From Deltaproteobacteria bacterium (GTDB taxonomy: Bacteria > Desulfobacterota > DSM-4660 > Desulfatiglandales > Desulfatiglandaceae), in assembly GCA_019307815.1 (NCBI GenBank), contig JAFDIV010000007.1, positions 124,001 through 188,000 of the forward strand: DNA of 64,000 bases. Reading direction: 5' to 3'. Under the pieces are notes generated by a model that was not told the origin of the DNA, did no database searches, and worked only from the letters and a program-made list of their open reading frames with translations. Numbering within the stretch: position 1 is the first letter of the stretch; each line of letters opens with the position of its first letter. A program made the translations under genes and the position numbers. Of the stretch, positions 46,223 through 53,724 are shown piece by piece.

Positions 46223-46782
46223 GATAGACCTCCTTTCTTTTCAGGCACCCACCGGAAGGCGCCGGACCAACAGCGCAGCCGAACCCAGCCACCGGACCCT
46301 AGAGAGCGAAGAGCACCCGGCCCCTCGACCGGGAAGACCACCACGGGCAACCCGAGAGAAGCAGCAAACTGACAAGTGAACCAGGAACCGGCGGAGCGGC
46401 CGGAGACAAAGGCGACGACACCACGGGAGCCCCGAACAAGGCGGCGGGAACGGGCAAAAAGGGCAGAGACGAACTCACGGCGGCGGGCACCAGGACAGGC
46501 AGGCCCGGGAACAACCCGGCCACCCAGGCGACGGAAGGAAGCAAGCCAGGAACGGCAGGAACGAGGGGAGGACTCAACCGGGCCGGGAAGGAAGACCACG
46601 GAGCCGGAACAAGCCGAGGCGCCGGAAAGGACAACGGCACGAAGGGCGAACAGATCAGCGCCCAACGCGCCTCCGGAGCCAACGGAAAGGCCACGAGCAA
46701 GCAGGGAAGAGACAACAGCAGAGACACGGGACCGCCAGGACAAGGGCAAGGAACGAGAACCGACAACAGCCACATAAGACAT
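46219..46782 (-). CDS. SLOG/DprA-like protein encoded almost without adenine
   Basis: 187 residues from ATG 46782 (AAAGGAGG upstream). It reads as a SLOG-superfamily Rossmann protein: YVAVVGSRSLP, then SVGSGGALGADLFALRA, VVFLPGP, REFVSALFARSRRLV, VVAFVSGRSAGSWFTCQF and LGLPVVVFPVEG. These match the nucleotide-binding GSR, GSGGA.GAD and G.S.G loops of DprA/YspA-type proteins. The coding strand has only 8 A in the 480 bases 46740-46261, so the protein is made almost only of F, L, S, C, W, P, R, V, A, G. The few A-containing codons supply residues such as the Asp of GAD. The ligand is probably a nucleotide; a link to DNA processing or defence is inferred. Confidence 0.78.
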   Translation of the reverse strand: MSYVAVVGSRSLPLSWRSRVSAVVSSLLARGLSVGSGGALGADLFALRAVVLSGASACSGSVVFLPGPVESSPRSCRSWLASFRRLGGRVVPGPACPGARRREFVSALFARSRRLVRGSRGVVAFVSGRSAGSWFTCQFAASLGLPVVVFPVEGPGALRSLGSGGWVRLRCWSGAFRWVPEKKGGLS

Positions 46783-46791
46783 GAGAAACAC

Positions 46792-48004
46792 CTCCTTTCA
46801 AAAAGAAGAAAATAAAAAAGATAAATTTGTGTGCAGATAGACCACGCCAACGAAGCGACCGAAGGGAGCGGAGTGTTAAGGGGCGGAGTCACCCTGAAAG
46901 GGCCGGAACGGAGTGGAGGAGTCGCTGGCAAGGAAAAAATCGGAGGGTCACAGAAAAAATCTCGTGATGATCCTTTTTAAAAGATTCTTGTTTTTAATGC
47001 AGATCGGTATTTTTAAATGCTTGGATTTTTTCTGGGAGACCGATTTTTTCCGCAGATCAGCGACTTGACGGAGACCCGAGGCGTGGTATGCTGGAAAGAG
47101 TGAGGGTGGGGGGAGGGAAAGAGAGGAAAAGGAGCGAAGCATTCCTTTGAAGGCCCGCTTGCGGGCCGTCATAGACATACTTACGCGCGGGAGGGTCGGG
47201 GCTCAATCTATCCTGGCCAAATTGCGTATCCAGAATTGCTGTCGAGCTTCATGCCGTGTTGGCCATTGATAATGCACTCCAATAAAAACAACTATCAGGG
47301 CAGATAGGTTATGCATCCTAATGGAGAGGACGGATGCGGGCAGATGGCTTTTGGGGTGGTGGGCGGGCATAGGCTAAGATAGCGGCATGCTTGGCGTGAT
47401 ACTTGCCGGATCAAAGACCAAACTACATTCGTTTTATTTGAAATGCCTTTCAAAGAAGGCTCATGTCCTTTGAGATACAGATTGCAAGTATCATGACAAG
47501 CATGCCTTCCACACAAACACCTGGCGGCGTCCAGCAAGCCAGGCCGCCGAAGGCGAAGCCGGCGTTCAGCGGCGGAGACGAAGGCGGGTAAAGGCGGTGG
47601 AGCTACCACCGATTTTTCACAGGGCCGGTCGTCCAGACCGGGCCTGCACCACCGAAACAGCGCATTACTGCAAGGAGGGCCGTCCAGGCCCGACTCCCTA
47701 GAGCTTGTTCAGCAAGACCCGTCCAGGGTCTTGCCCTACCCAGGCGCTCCCTATATGCAAAGCCGAGCCCGTCCAGGGCGAGGCCCCCATCCCTCTATCT
47801 CTATGAGACAGATCTTTTCATGCCCGAAGCGGATCTCCGAATCGGGGGGTCGAGCTCCAGAAATGGAATGTCTTTTCTTAAGGGTTTTATCTCCGAGATG
47901 AGACCTCAGACAAGGGTTTTTATGACCCATTTTGGAAAGGGCATAGGAGAAGATCAGGGAAGGTTGCATAGGGTCGTAAAATGACTGTGAAAGGAGCTCT
48001 GAAA
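46792..48004. other. 1.2-kb stretch without a supported gene
   Basis: Frames here have no family likeness. It holds a hairpin GGCCCGC/GCGGGCC near 47153-47168, purine-rich sequence at 46850-46930, and at 47595-47779 an array of hairpins (listed separately). Frames from the SLOG gene stay open into 46931 on the minus strand only because adenine-poor sequence cannot form stop codons. Confidence 0.5.
47595..47779 (-). ncRNA. Candidate structured RNA: array of hairpins with a shared TGGAC loop
   Basis: On the minus strand four hairpins have the same five-base loop TGGAC but different stems. They are GCCC/GGGC (47779-47767), GCAAGACCC/GGGTCTTGC (47734-47712), GGGCC/GGCCC (47691-47677) and CCGGTC/GACCGG (47641-47625). 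A fifth hairpin follows (CGGTGG, loop TAGCT, CCACCG; 47611-47595). GGA in a hairpin loop is the recognition feature of CsrA/RsmA, and sRNAs that soak up CsrA carry several. The strand could also be the other one (loop GTCCA; then CCACCG plus ATTTTTC at 47606-47617 would resemble a terminator). No promoter was found. Confidence 0.4.
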
Positions 48005-48986
48005 TCAATTCAATCCCAGAAATCTCCTGGGATTGTCTTCCGTCATTCTCTTTATCTCCTCCCCTGTAAATTCCACCCTGCACCAGGGGATCCTTCTTGA
48101 GTATGTTGTAAACCACTTCAGGTAGGATTTCTCTGTCCAGAAGCATCTTCCCATGTACCAGTCGGTACCGTATAAGAGCCTGTCCCGGATTTTGTGGGTG
48201 TTCAACATCTGCTTTATGCTCCTGAAATATTTCCTTGGAATAAACATCATCTCCGTGTCGTATGAACAATCGGTGTACACATTGGGGTATCTCATTATGA
48301 GATCCCCGATCACGGCCTGCCATGGACTTCCTGTCCGGTCGTTATGGGCCAGGTTCAATTTCAACCCGGGAAAATCATTCAAGACTATTCCCCAGTATTT
48401 GGGATGTGCCAGGTGATAATAATCATCGAGACCAGGAATGCCACCATTTTCGCAGTGTGCGGTGATCGGTATGCCGTTATCCATGCAATATTCATAGATG
48501 GGATACAGCCTTCTGTCATCCGGGGTAAACCCCATGACAGGATAGATCTTCACCCCTTTGAAGGTGCCTCCTTTCAAGGCATCTATCACGATATTGACAA
48601 CATCCTCACGGTTCGGATCAGCCGCAATGAATGGATACAGCCGGGTCCTTCCATATTCTCTGTTGACACTTTCCACTGCCTCAATGGTTTCGGTTGTTTG
48701 ATCCTGAAAGCTTTTTGTGCCGCCTCCAAATCCTTTGCAAAACTCCATGTCCATCATCAGGGGAGTAGAGATATCTATGCCTGCCTCGTCCATCTCTTGA
48801 ACCAGCCTATGGGCAATCTCGGATATGGAAAGGTCAAGCAAATCTATCCAGGCCTGGAGATTGGAATCATTTGGAAGGATTATTCTCAGGAGCCTGTGAA
48901 TTTTTCACATCCAGGACAAACCTCTTGCGGAATTCCAGGAGCACGCAATCGAGGCTGAATATATGGCAGTGACAATTTATTTTCAT
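48005..48986 (-). pseudogene. Amidohydrolase-2 family protein, split by a frameshift
   Basis: The main frame (48841-48005) reads as a metal-dependent amidohydrolase: PITAHCENGG, LNLAHNDRTG, VYTDCSYDTEM and LLYGTDWYMG, ending TEDNPRRFLGLN. It has no proper start and lacks the N-terminal HXH metal motif. That motif is found upstream in another frame: ATG 48986 gives MKINCHCHIFSLDC and runs 39 codons. The two frames meet near 48865-48875, so a single-base shift splits the gene. The ATG overlaps the stop of the DUF6765-type gene (TAATG), showing they were an operon. It could be a recent pseudogene or a sequence error. Confidence 0.7.
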
Positions 48987-50044
48987 TACACGAGGATCCC
49001 TATCTCCGGTAACAACTCATGAAGCACGTAATGCCGATGTCTCCATGCTGCACGGAAGAATCGAAGGATGTCAGGTTCTTTTTCCAGCTTTCCTGGCTGC
49101 CAGAGGCCCCCATCATATTCGATCTCACGATCTACGGGTGTCACACGGCAGAATAGACCGGATGAAATGGCCTCCTTCCATGCCATTATTCTCTCATCCT
49201 TCGGGCCTTCCTTCCTCAAGATGGTTTCAACATCACCCGAGATCTCATCCCACGCCCTGGGGCCTGTGGAATCCTGGATATCCGGGGTGGCCTGTAAAAA
49301 ATCGAAGAAAAAATCATAGAGACCCTTACATCCTTCCAGGAAATGAACCACATTGTCACGGTCCGTATCGCCTGGATCATGCCTGCCTCGCCGGTAGGCA
49401 GGGTTGCCGGTCTCATACTCAAATCGCCACTTCAGGTAGGGACGATCGGGATAGGTCCCAACAGCACCATGGCCAGCAGGGATGATTTCAGCAAAATCAC
49501 TGGCAAACCTCGTTTTGAAGTCCTCAAACTTTGCCTGGATGTATTGAAGGATCGATGAGGAATGCATGTCAGAAGCCTCGATTGAATCGCCTTTCACCCT
49601 GTTCCACGGGTGGGCAAAGCCGATAAACCCGAAATGGGAAAATGTATCGGCATAGACATGAGCTACGATACCAACAAGATGGGGCCAGTAGTCCTTATTC
49701 CTGGCATCAAGGGCATTCTTCAACATCACCCTTGCTGGATCACTATCCTCCCGGCAAATCATCTTTTCGACAAAGGTCCCCGATTCAGGCTCGTTGCCTG
49801 GAAGGAAATGAAACGGCACCCATACCTTCCACTGATCTCCGGGTATTGCATTTCCGTAGTCAAGGGGTCTATGACTGGTCATGGTGGGAAGTATGGCCCT
49901 TTCACCTGGTAGAACAACAGCCTCATCATATATGGCATCATCAACGAACTGGGATGCATGGGCAATGATCTTCGCCGTTTCTGGTTCGATTCCTGCAGCA
50001 CGTGCCATGGCAAATACTCCATAAAAGTGCATATCAATCTGCAT
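48986..50044 (-). CDS. DUF6765-like protein
   Basis: 352 residues beginning MQIDMHFYGVFAMARAAGI. It is rich in His and Asp in patterns like ASQFVDDAIYDE, WPHLVGIVAHVYADTFSHFGF and RDNVVHFLEGC, which recall zinc-dependent phospholipase C or HD-type hydrolases. The N-terminus matches what I know as the DUF6765 family. The function is unknown; hydrolase activity on a lipid or nucleotide is a guess. It is translationally coupled to the amidohydrolase gene. No signal peptide. Confidence 0.7.
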   Translation of the reverse strand: MQIDMHFYGVFAMARAAGIEPETAKIIAHASQFVDDAIYDEAVVLPGERAILPTMTSHRPLDYGNAIPGDQWKVWVPFHFLPGNEPESGTFVEKMICREDSDPARVMLKNALDARNKDYWPHLVGIVAHVYADTFSHFGFIGFAHPWNRVKGDSIEASDMHSSSILQYIQAKFEDFKTRFASDFAEIIPAGHGAVGTYPDRPYLKWRFEYETGNPAYRRGRHDPGDTDRDNVVHFLEGCKGLYDFFFDFLQATPDIQDSTGPRAWDEISGDVETILRKEGPKDERIMAWKEAISSGLFCRVTPVDREIEYDGGLWQPGKLEKEPDILRFFRAAWRHRHYVLHELLPEIGILV

Positions 50045-50089
50045 GTCTCAATCCTCCCTACATCAATATTGGATATTGAATCTATATTC

Positions 50090-50580
50090 TTATATACCAC
50101 TCACCCCCCAAGCCCCCTCTCTCCTTAGTTTTTTCTTTACCGATCGGGAGGTCTGTTTTTTACTCACGGCCCACATTTCCTTGAATTTTACTGTGAAGGG
50201 CTCAATGATCTCCGGGTCCTCTGAGACGAAGATAAACTCATGGTTTCTGTAATTGGCATCGTTCGTTAGGTTGGCGCTGCCGGCAATGAGCTTTTCCCCG
50301 TCTATCAGGATGAACTTGCTGTGCATGGAGCCGCCTCTCACCCTGATGGTCTTGACCTCGATACCCTTGCCTTTCAAGAAATCATCCTTTGAGTAGCATC
50401 GATGATCATCCTTATGGCGATCCCTCTCTTGCGTGCCTTCACCAGTGCATTGGCCACCCTTTTGGAACCGATGAGAAAGACAACGATCTCTATTGTCCTT
50501 CTGGCAGAGAGAAACTGATCCATCATGTAGCTGATGATCCTGTCTTCGGGTGCAAAAAGTATTTTTGGATCCTCTGTCAA
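50090..50580 (-). pseudogene. Phospholipase D-like nuclease with a single HKD motif, frameshifted
   Basis: Two overlapping frames form one PLD-like protein of about 160 residues. The first (50580-50374) has ILFAPEDRIISYMMDQFL and ALVKARKRGIAIRMIIDATQ. The second (50377-50090) has GIEVKTIRVRGGSMHSKFILIDGEKLIAGSANLT, given here for its HKD motif (HSKFILIDG) and GSANLT. One missing base near 50375-50385 would join them (ATQ-K-DDFLKGKGIEVK). A single HKD motif is typical of Nuc-type endonucleases that work as dimers. The start is TTG. The gene is probably inactive as it stands. Confidence 0.65.
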
Positions 50581-50665
50581 TTTATTGTCTCGTCTGTTTT
50601 CAAGAAATGTTTGTTGTCAACAAAGGCTATTGAAACCCATGGAATCGACTTTAGTTGAGAAAAGG

Positions 50666-50697
50666 ATAGGGAGGAGAGTATTTCGTCTCCTCCCTAT
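50666..50697 (-). terminator. Terminator-like hairpin after the HU gene
   Basis: ATAGGGAGGAGA at 50666-50677 and TCTCCTCCCTAT at 50686-50697 are perfect 12-base arms around an 8-base loop. It lies 30 bases beyond the HU stop. On the minus strand the stem is followed by CCTTTTCTC, a weak T-run. Confidence 0.7.
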
Positions 50698-50726
50698 GGG
50701 GTTTGGGGGGAACATCAAGGGGTATC

Positions 50727-51071
50727 CTACTTCTTCCGTTTGGGGGCCTTGTTCCCACCCCCCGCCTTCTTTGCCCGGGCACGGATGAAGTTTCCATTCT
50801 CTACGGTCTCCTTCAGGGGCCTTCCCGGCTTGAAGCTCACCCGCACACCGGGTGCAAAGGTGACCTTCTTCCCGGTGAGTGGATTGACGCCCTTCCGCTC
50901 AGGCACGGCCTTTGCCTTGAAGGTCCCAAAGCCGGGGAGCTTGACCTCCCCCGTCCTTGCCAGTATGAGCTGGATCACCTCCAGGAGGATCCCCAGGTAC
51001 ATGGCGGCGTTTCGCTTGGGCACATTGGCCTTTTTGGCAAACTTGTTGATGAGCTCTTTCCTGTTGGACAT
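50727..51071 (-). CDS. HU/IHF-family DNA-binding protein
   Basis: 114 residues. The fold is plain: NRKELINKFAKKANVPKRNA, LPGFGTFKAKAVPERKGVNP, TGKKVTFAPGVRVSFKPG. A lysine-rich tail of about 20 residues (ARAKKAGGGNKAPKRKK) is added, which typical HU lacks. It bends or coats DNA, probably that of the island. It stands upstream of the broken nuclease gene. Confidence 0.92.
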   Translation of the reverse strand: MSNRKELINKFAKKANVPKRNAAMYLGILLEVIQLILARTGEVKLPGFGTFKAKAVPERKGVNPLTGKKVTFAPGVRVSFKPGRPLKETVENGNFIRARAKKAGGGNKAPKRKK

Positions 51072-51153
51072 CTCTCTTTACCTCCTCCCTGTTTGGGTTA
51101 AGTGGTGCCGTCCCGCCGAAAGCGGAATTATATAAAATCGCTCAGCGATTCTA

Positions 51154-51522
51154 TTATTTGATGATCTCCGCCAAAAGGGTCAGGATGGATACTATGGCCC
51201 CTCCTGCCATTCCCAGACCTAGGGCGATTCCTTTTGTTTTGGCGGAATTTTGCACGATCTGCTGGAGCAACGCTTCGAGTTTACCAAGACTCTTCTGGAT
51301 GGAATGGATATCCACGTCATGCCTTGAGATCCGGACATCGAAGCTTCTGCACAACTCCGAGGTCTCTTTTCTGAGATTGTTCGCAGTCTCGAAATGCTCG
51401 GCATGGAGCTTCTCTGACCAATCCCTGTATTCGCTGAGGTTCTTGAAGATGGTCTTCGTCTGCTCCTCGATGCGAGCAATGGCCTTCTTTATTTCTATGA
51501 TGCAGGATTCCAAGTTGTTCAT
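51154..51522 (-). CDS. Small coiled-coil protein with C-terminal membrane helix
   Basis: About 122 residues. Mostly helical coiled coil (IIEIKKAIARIEEQTKTIF, ETANNLRKETSELCRSF, HSIQKSLGKLEALLQQIVQ) ending in one membrane helix (GIALGLGMAGGAIVSILTLL). This layout is common in small phage or island proteins, including holin-like and shield proteins. No family is recognised. ATG 51522 is taken as start; the frame extends to a TTG at 51549. Confidence 0.6.
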   Translation of the reverse strand: MNNLESCIIEIKKAIARIEEQTKTIFKNLSEYRDWSEKLHAEHFETANNLRKETSELCRSFDVRISRHDVDIHSIQKSLGKLEALLQQIVQNSAKTKGIALGLGMAGGAIVSILTLLAEIIK

Positions 51523-51764
51523 TTTTGTTCTCTCGCCCGCTCCTTTCAATCGCTCGAGCTCTCAGAGTCACAGAGACTGCAAAATTGATGGTTTCATGAA
51601 TCGCTCAAAGCTCTATGTGGAGTGCCTTGGAGGGAAGAACAAACTCGGTTTGTTTTCACCCCCATTAGCACTTCACATTAGATCCCGCGCTACTATGTCG
51701 GGATCTCCGCAACGCGGAAGCTTTTGGGCGATCCTTCATCATCCTGGATATCCCGTATATCCTG

Positions 51765-52982
51765 TCAAAAAAACTCTGCGCCTCCGTGTGCTCTGCGTGA
51801 GGTCAAAAATTTTTCGATGAACTCTCCCCAGCGGCAATCCTTGTAGAAATCCAGGTCCCAGTATTTTGAATTGATGTGGTTTTTGGGAAAGTAGATGGAC
51901 ATGCCGTGGGTGTGTCTCATCCTCCTTCCGAGATGACGCTCGTAAATGATCGCTTTCTTGCGCCCGGGTCTCAAACTCCGAAGCAGTTCACCTGCCTTTT
52001 CCTTTATGCGTCTATGGCTGCACCGGCCCTTGAGCAGCCTGGTAAAACGGTAAAGGTCGATGTAGTTGTCATAGAAGAATTTCGGGCTATCCTTCCAGGA
52101 AGAGGCGATGGCTGCGAAGATCTTGTCGTCATTGATCGAACGGACAAGCTCATGCGAGAGGCAATCCAGGTTTCGCACTACATCGTCCATTCTCCTGAGG
52201 TTCAAGGCAGACTGGGTTACCTCATCCCCCTTCCCTCGGTAAGACTTGATGTATTCCCTGACGATCTCTTTTCCCATGGTCTTGGGATGCCTTCCAGGTC
52301 TGTTTTTGAGGACCTGAAGAACCTTATCGTATGGCCAGCCGTCAAAGGGCTCCTCTTCCTCCGAGCCCACCATGACGTAAACACAATCCTTGAGCTGGTA
52401 GGCTACCTCCACCATGTTCATGAGGCATGCATCCATGCCCAGAATGTCTATGGGCCTTCCAAGCTTTTTAGTAATACTGAAAAGAGCGGCCTTGAGCTCC
52501 CCGTTGTCCAGGGCATCGCCCTCAGAGGAATCGTCATATGCAATGCTCCTCCTGGGATCCTCCCACCATCCTCCCCCATGATTCCAGAGGATGAGGAGGT
52601 ACCTATTGGCAGGGTATTTCTCCATTGCCCAGAGCATGAAATCCTCGAGGACCTTTGGATCACCTGTATTGATTTCTTCGAACGTTTCAATACAATCTTT
52701 CCGGTATCCTCCACCCCTGGTGATAAAGAACCGCCGGGTCAAAAAGTCATTCGCCCGATCCAGTTGAACCAGGATATTTACCCCGTTAAATGCTGCTTTG
52801 CAGCTTCCCTTCGGGAATTTAACGGGGTGAACCTTATCCGAGGAACCAACCCTGGCCATTTCGGCAATGTCACTCATGGCGGCCGTGTCCAGGTTGTTGT
52901 CCCCGGCCATGTAAACCATCACCGTCCACTTGGCCGTGTTTGGTCTATCTTGTCTATTCTGTTTATTTGGTCTGTATCTCAT
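51765..52982 (-). CDS. Clostripain-family (C11) cysteine peptidase with an inserted palindromic element
   Basis: 405 residues. The C11 catalytic pair is present: His in LILWNHGGGWWEDP (about residue 134) and Cys in ILGMDACLMNMVEV (about 181). Other family segments are WTVMVYMAGDNNLD and DIAEMARVGSSDKV. No signal peptide is seen, so it should act in the cytoplasm. Between SSDKV and NILVQLDR there is an extra piece of about 17 residues (HPVKFPKGSCKAAFNGV) encoded by a palindromic DNA element. The last 10 residues (RRAHGGAEFF) run into a CTCTGCG-type repeat. C11 peptidases are caspase relatives that cut after Arg/Lys; the target here is unknown. Confidence 0.85.
   Translation of the reverse strand: MRYRPNKQNRQDRPNTAKWTVMVYMAGDNNLDTAAMSDIAEMARVGSSDKVHPVKFPKGSCKAAFNGVNILVQLDRANDFLTRRFFITRGGGYRKDCIETFEEINTGDPKVLEDFMLWAMEKYPANRYLLILWNHGGGWWEDPRRSIAYDDSSEGDALDNGELKAALFSITKKLGRPIDILGMDACLMNMVEVAYQLKDCVYVMVGSEEEEPFDGWPYDKVLQVLKNRPGRHPKTMGKEIVREYIKSYRGKGDEVTQSALNLRRMDDVVRNLDCLSHELVRSINDDKIFAAIASSWKDSPKFFYDNYIDLYRFTRLLKGRCSHRRIKEKAGELLRSLRPGRKKAIIYERHLGRRMRHTHGMSIYFPKNHINSKYWDLDFYKDCRWGEFIEKFLTSRRAHGGAEFF
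52780..52828. repeat. 49-bp palindromic element inserted in frame in the peptidase gene
   Basis: ACCCCGTTAAAT (52780-52791) and ATTTAACGGGGT (52817-52828) are perfect 12-base arms. Between them lie two smaller perfect hairpins, GCTGC-TTT-GCAGC (52792-52804) and TTCCC-TTC-GGGAA (52805-52817), which would make a three-way junction. The coding frame passes through without a stop. Similar in concept to Rickettsia palindromic elements. Confidence 0.8.
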
Positions 52983-53039
52983 GTCAGTTCACTGCTCCCA
53001 GCTCTTCGCTTCGCCTTCATCCCTAACCACTTCCTCTCT

Positions 53040-53285
53040 CTATCCCTTCCTCCCTACATCCCTATTCCCTTTCCTTTTAGGTGGTCTCCCCGGCGCTCTC
53101 CAGTCGGGATCAACCATCCTGAAAAACCACTTCCCACCGATGTTGAAGCAGACCTTCTTTTTCTCCCCGACGCTGGTGTCGACCACTTCGCCTACGTCCA
53201 CCCCGGGAATTCTCCCTGCCCGCTTGTGCCTCGAAGTAGCAGGCGGGGATTTCTTTTTGGCTTTTCTGGTTTTCTTCACAGCCAT
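53040..53285 (-). CDS. Small lysine-rich hypothetical protein
   Basis: 81 residues from ATG 53285 (GGAGAGG upstream; the frame opens five codons earlier). Basic N-terminus (MAVKKTRKAKKKSPPATSRH), then GVDVGEVVDTSVGEKKKVCF and a WFFRMVDPDWRAPGRPPKRK end. No family is recognised; the charge suggests nucleic-acid binding. It precedes the clostripain-like gene by about 60 bases on the same strand. Confidence 0.5.
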   Translation of the reverse strand: MAVKKTRKAKKKSPPATSRHKRAGRIPGVDVGEVVDTSVGEKKKVCFNIGGKWFFRMVDPDWRAPGRPPKRKGNRDVGRKG

Positions 53286-53528
53286 GTAACGCCTCTCCAT
53301 TACCCTGTTTGCTCAATAGAACACGAGCCAGAGTGAGGATACGCTGTCTATGGCTGGAAAATCAAAGAAGGGAGGCAAAAGGTGGCAGGTTGTGACAGGG
53401 AAAATGGAGGGCAATGCTTGAAAATTAACACCTAAAAGATCTATTATCATCAAAAAGATCTAAAAGATATATTGACATTGTTTTTCTGAAAAGGTAAGAA
53501 GTCCAGTCAAAAGGGATTCTTCTAAGTC

Positions 53529-53705
53529 ATGAAACAATCCTCTATCACCTTCAAGACCACACCAGAGTTAAAGGAAGCCCTTGAAAAATTGGCTAAAGAG
53601 GGTTTTCGGAGTCTTTCCGCACAAGTCGAAATGATCATTATTAAATACCTCGAAGAGAAGGGTGTTGAATGGCAGAGTAACGGAGAAAACGAGCCGAGGT
53701 TGTAA
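53529..53705 (+). CDS. Small ribbon-helix-helix-like protein
   Basis: A 58-residue frame starting MKQSSITFKTTPELKEALE and continuing KLAKEGFRSLSAQVEMIII then KYLEEKGVEW. The strand-helix-helix layout and the SLSAQVEMII segment fit Arc/CopG-type repressors. It ends 19 bases before the methyltransferase start on the same strand and probably controls that operon. Confidence 0.7.
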   Translation: MKQSSITFKTTPELKEALEKLAKEGFRSLSAQVEMIIIKYLEEKGVEWQSNGENEPRL

Positions 53706-53724
53706 TAACAATTGGGCAGGCCTA

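Noticed and set aside
46376..46777. A 133-residue plus-strand frame rich in Arg, Glu, Thr and Pro
   Set aside because: It is the antisense of the adenine-poor SLOG gene. Its composition follows from the base bias, and the minus-strand reading has recognisable family motifs and a ribosome site.
46299..46931. A 210-residue minus-strand frame overlapping the SLOG gene
   Set aside because: Stop codons all need A, so every frame of an A-free strand stays open. This one has no family likeness.
46948..47178. A 76-residue minus-strand frame with a basic, Ser-rich sequence
   Set aside because: No ribosome site, no family likeness, and it lies in repeat-like noncoding sequence.
47121..47609. Possible integron attC or plasmid origin in the GC-rich hairpin region
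   Set aside because: No conserved attC core sites and no integrase or replication gene nearby.
47595..47779. CRISPR array
   Set aside because: The repeated part is only a five-base loop with different stems and uneven spacing (39-51 bases); there are no constant repeats and no cas genes.
51876..53336. A 486-residue plus-strand open frame
   Set aside because: It lies antisense to the clostripain-like gene and the small basic gene, and its sequence has no protein-like motif order. The minus-strand peptidase has both catalytic residues.
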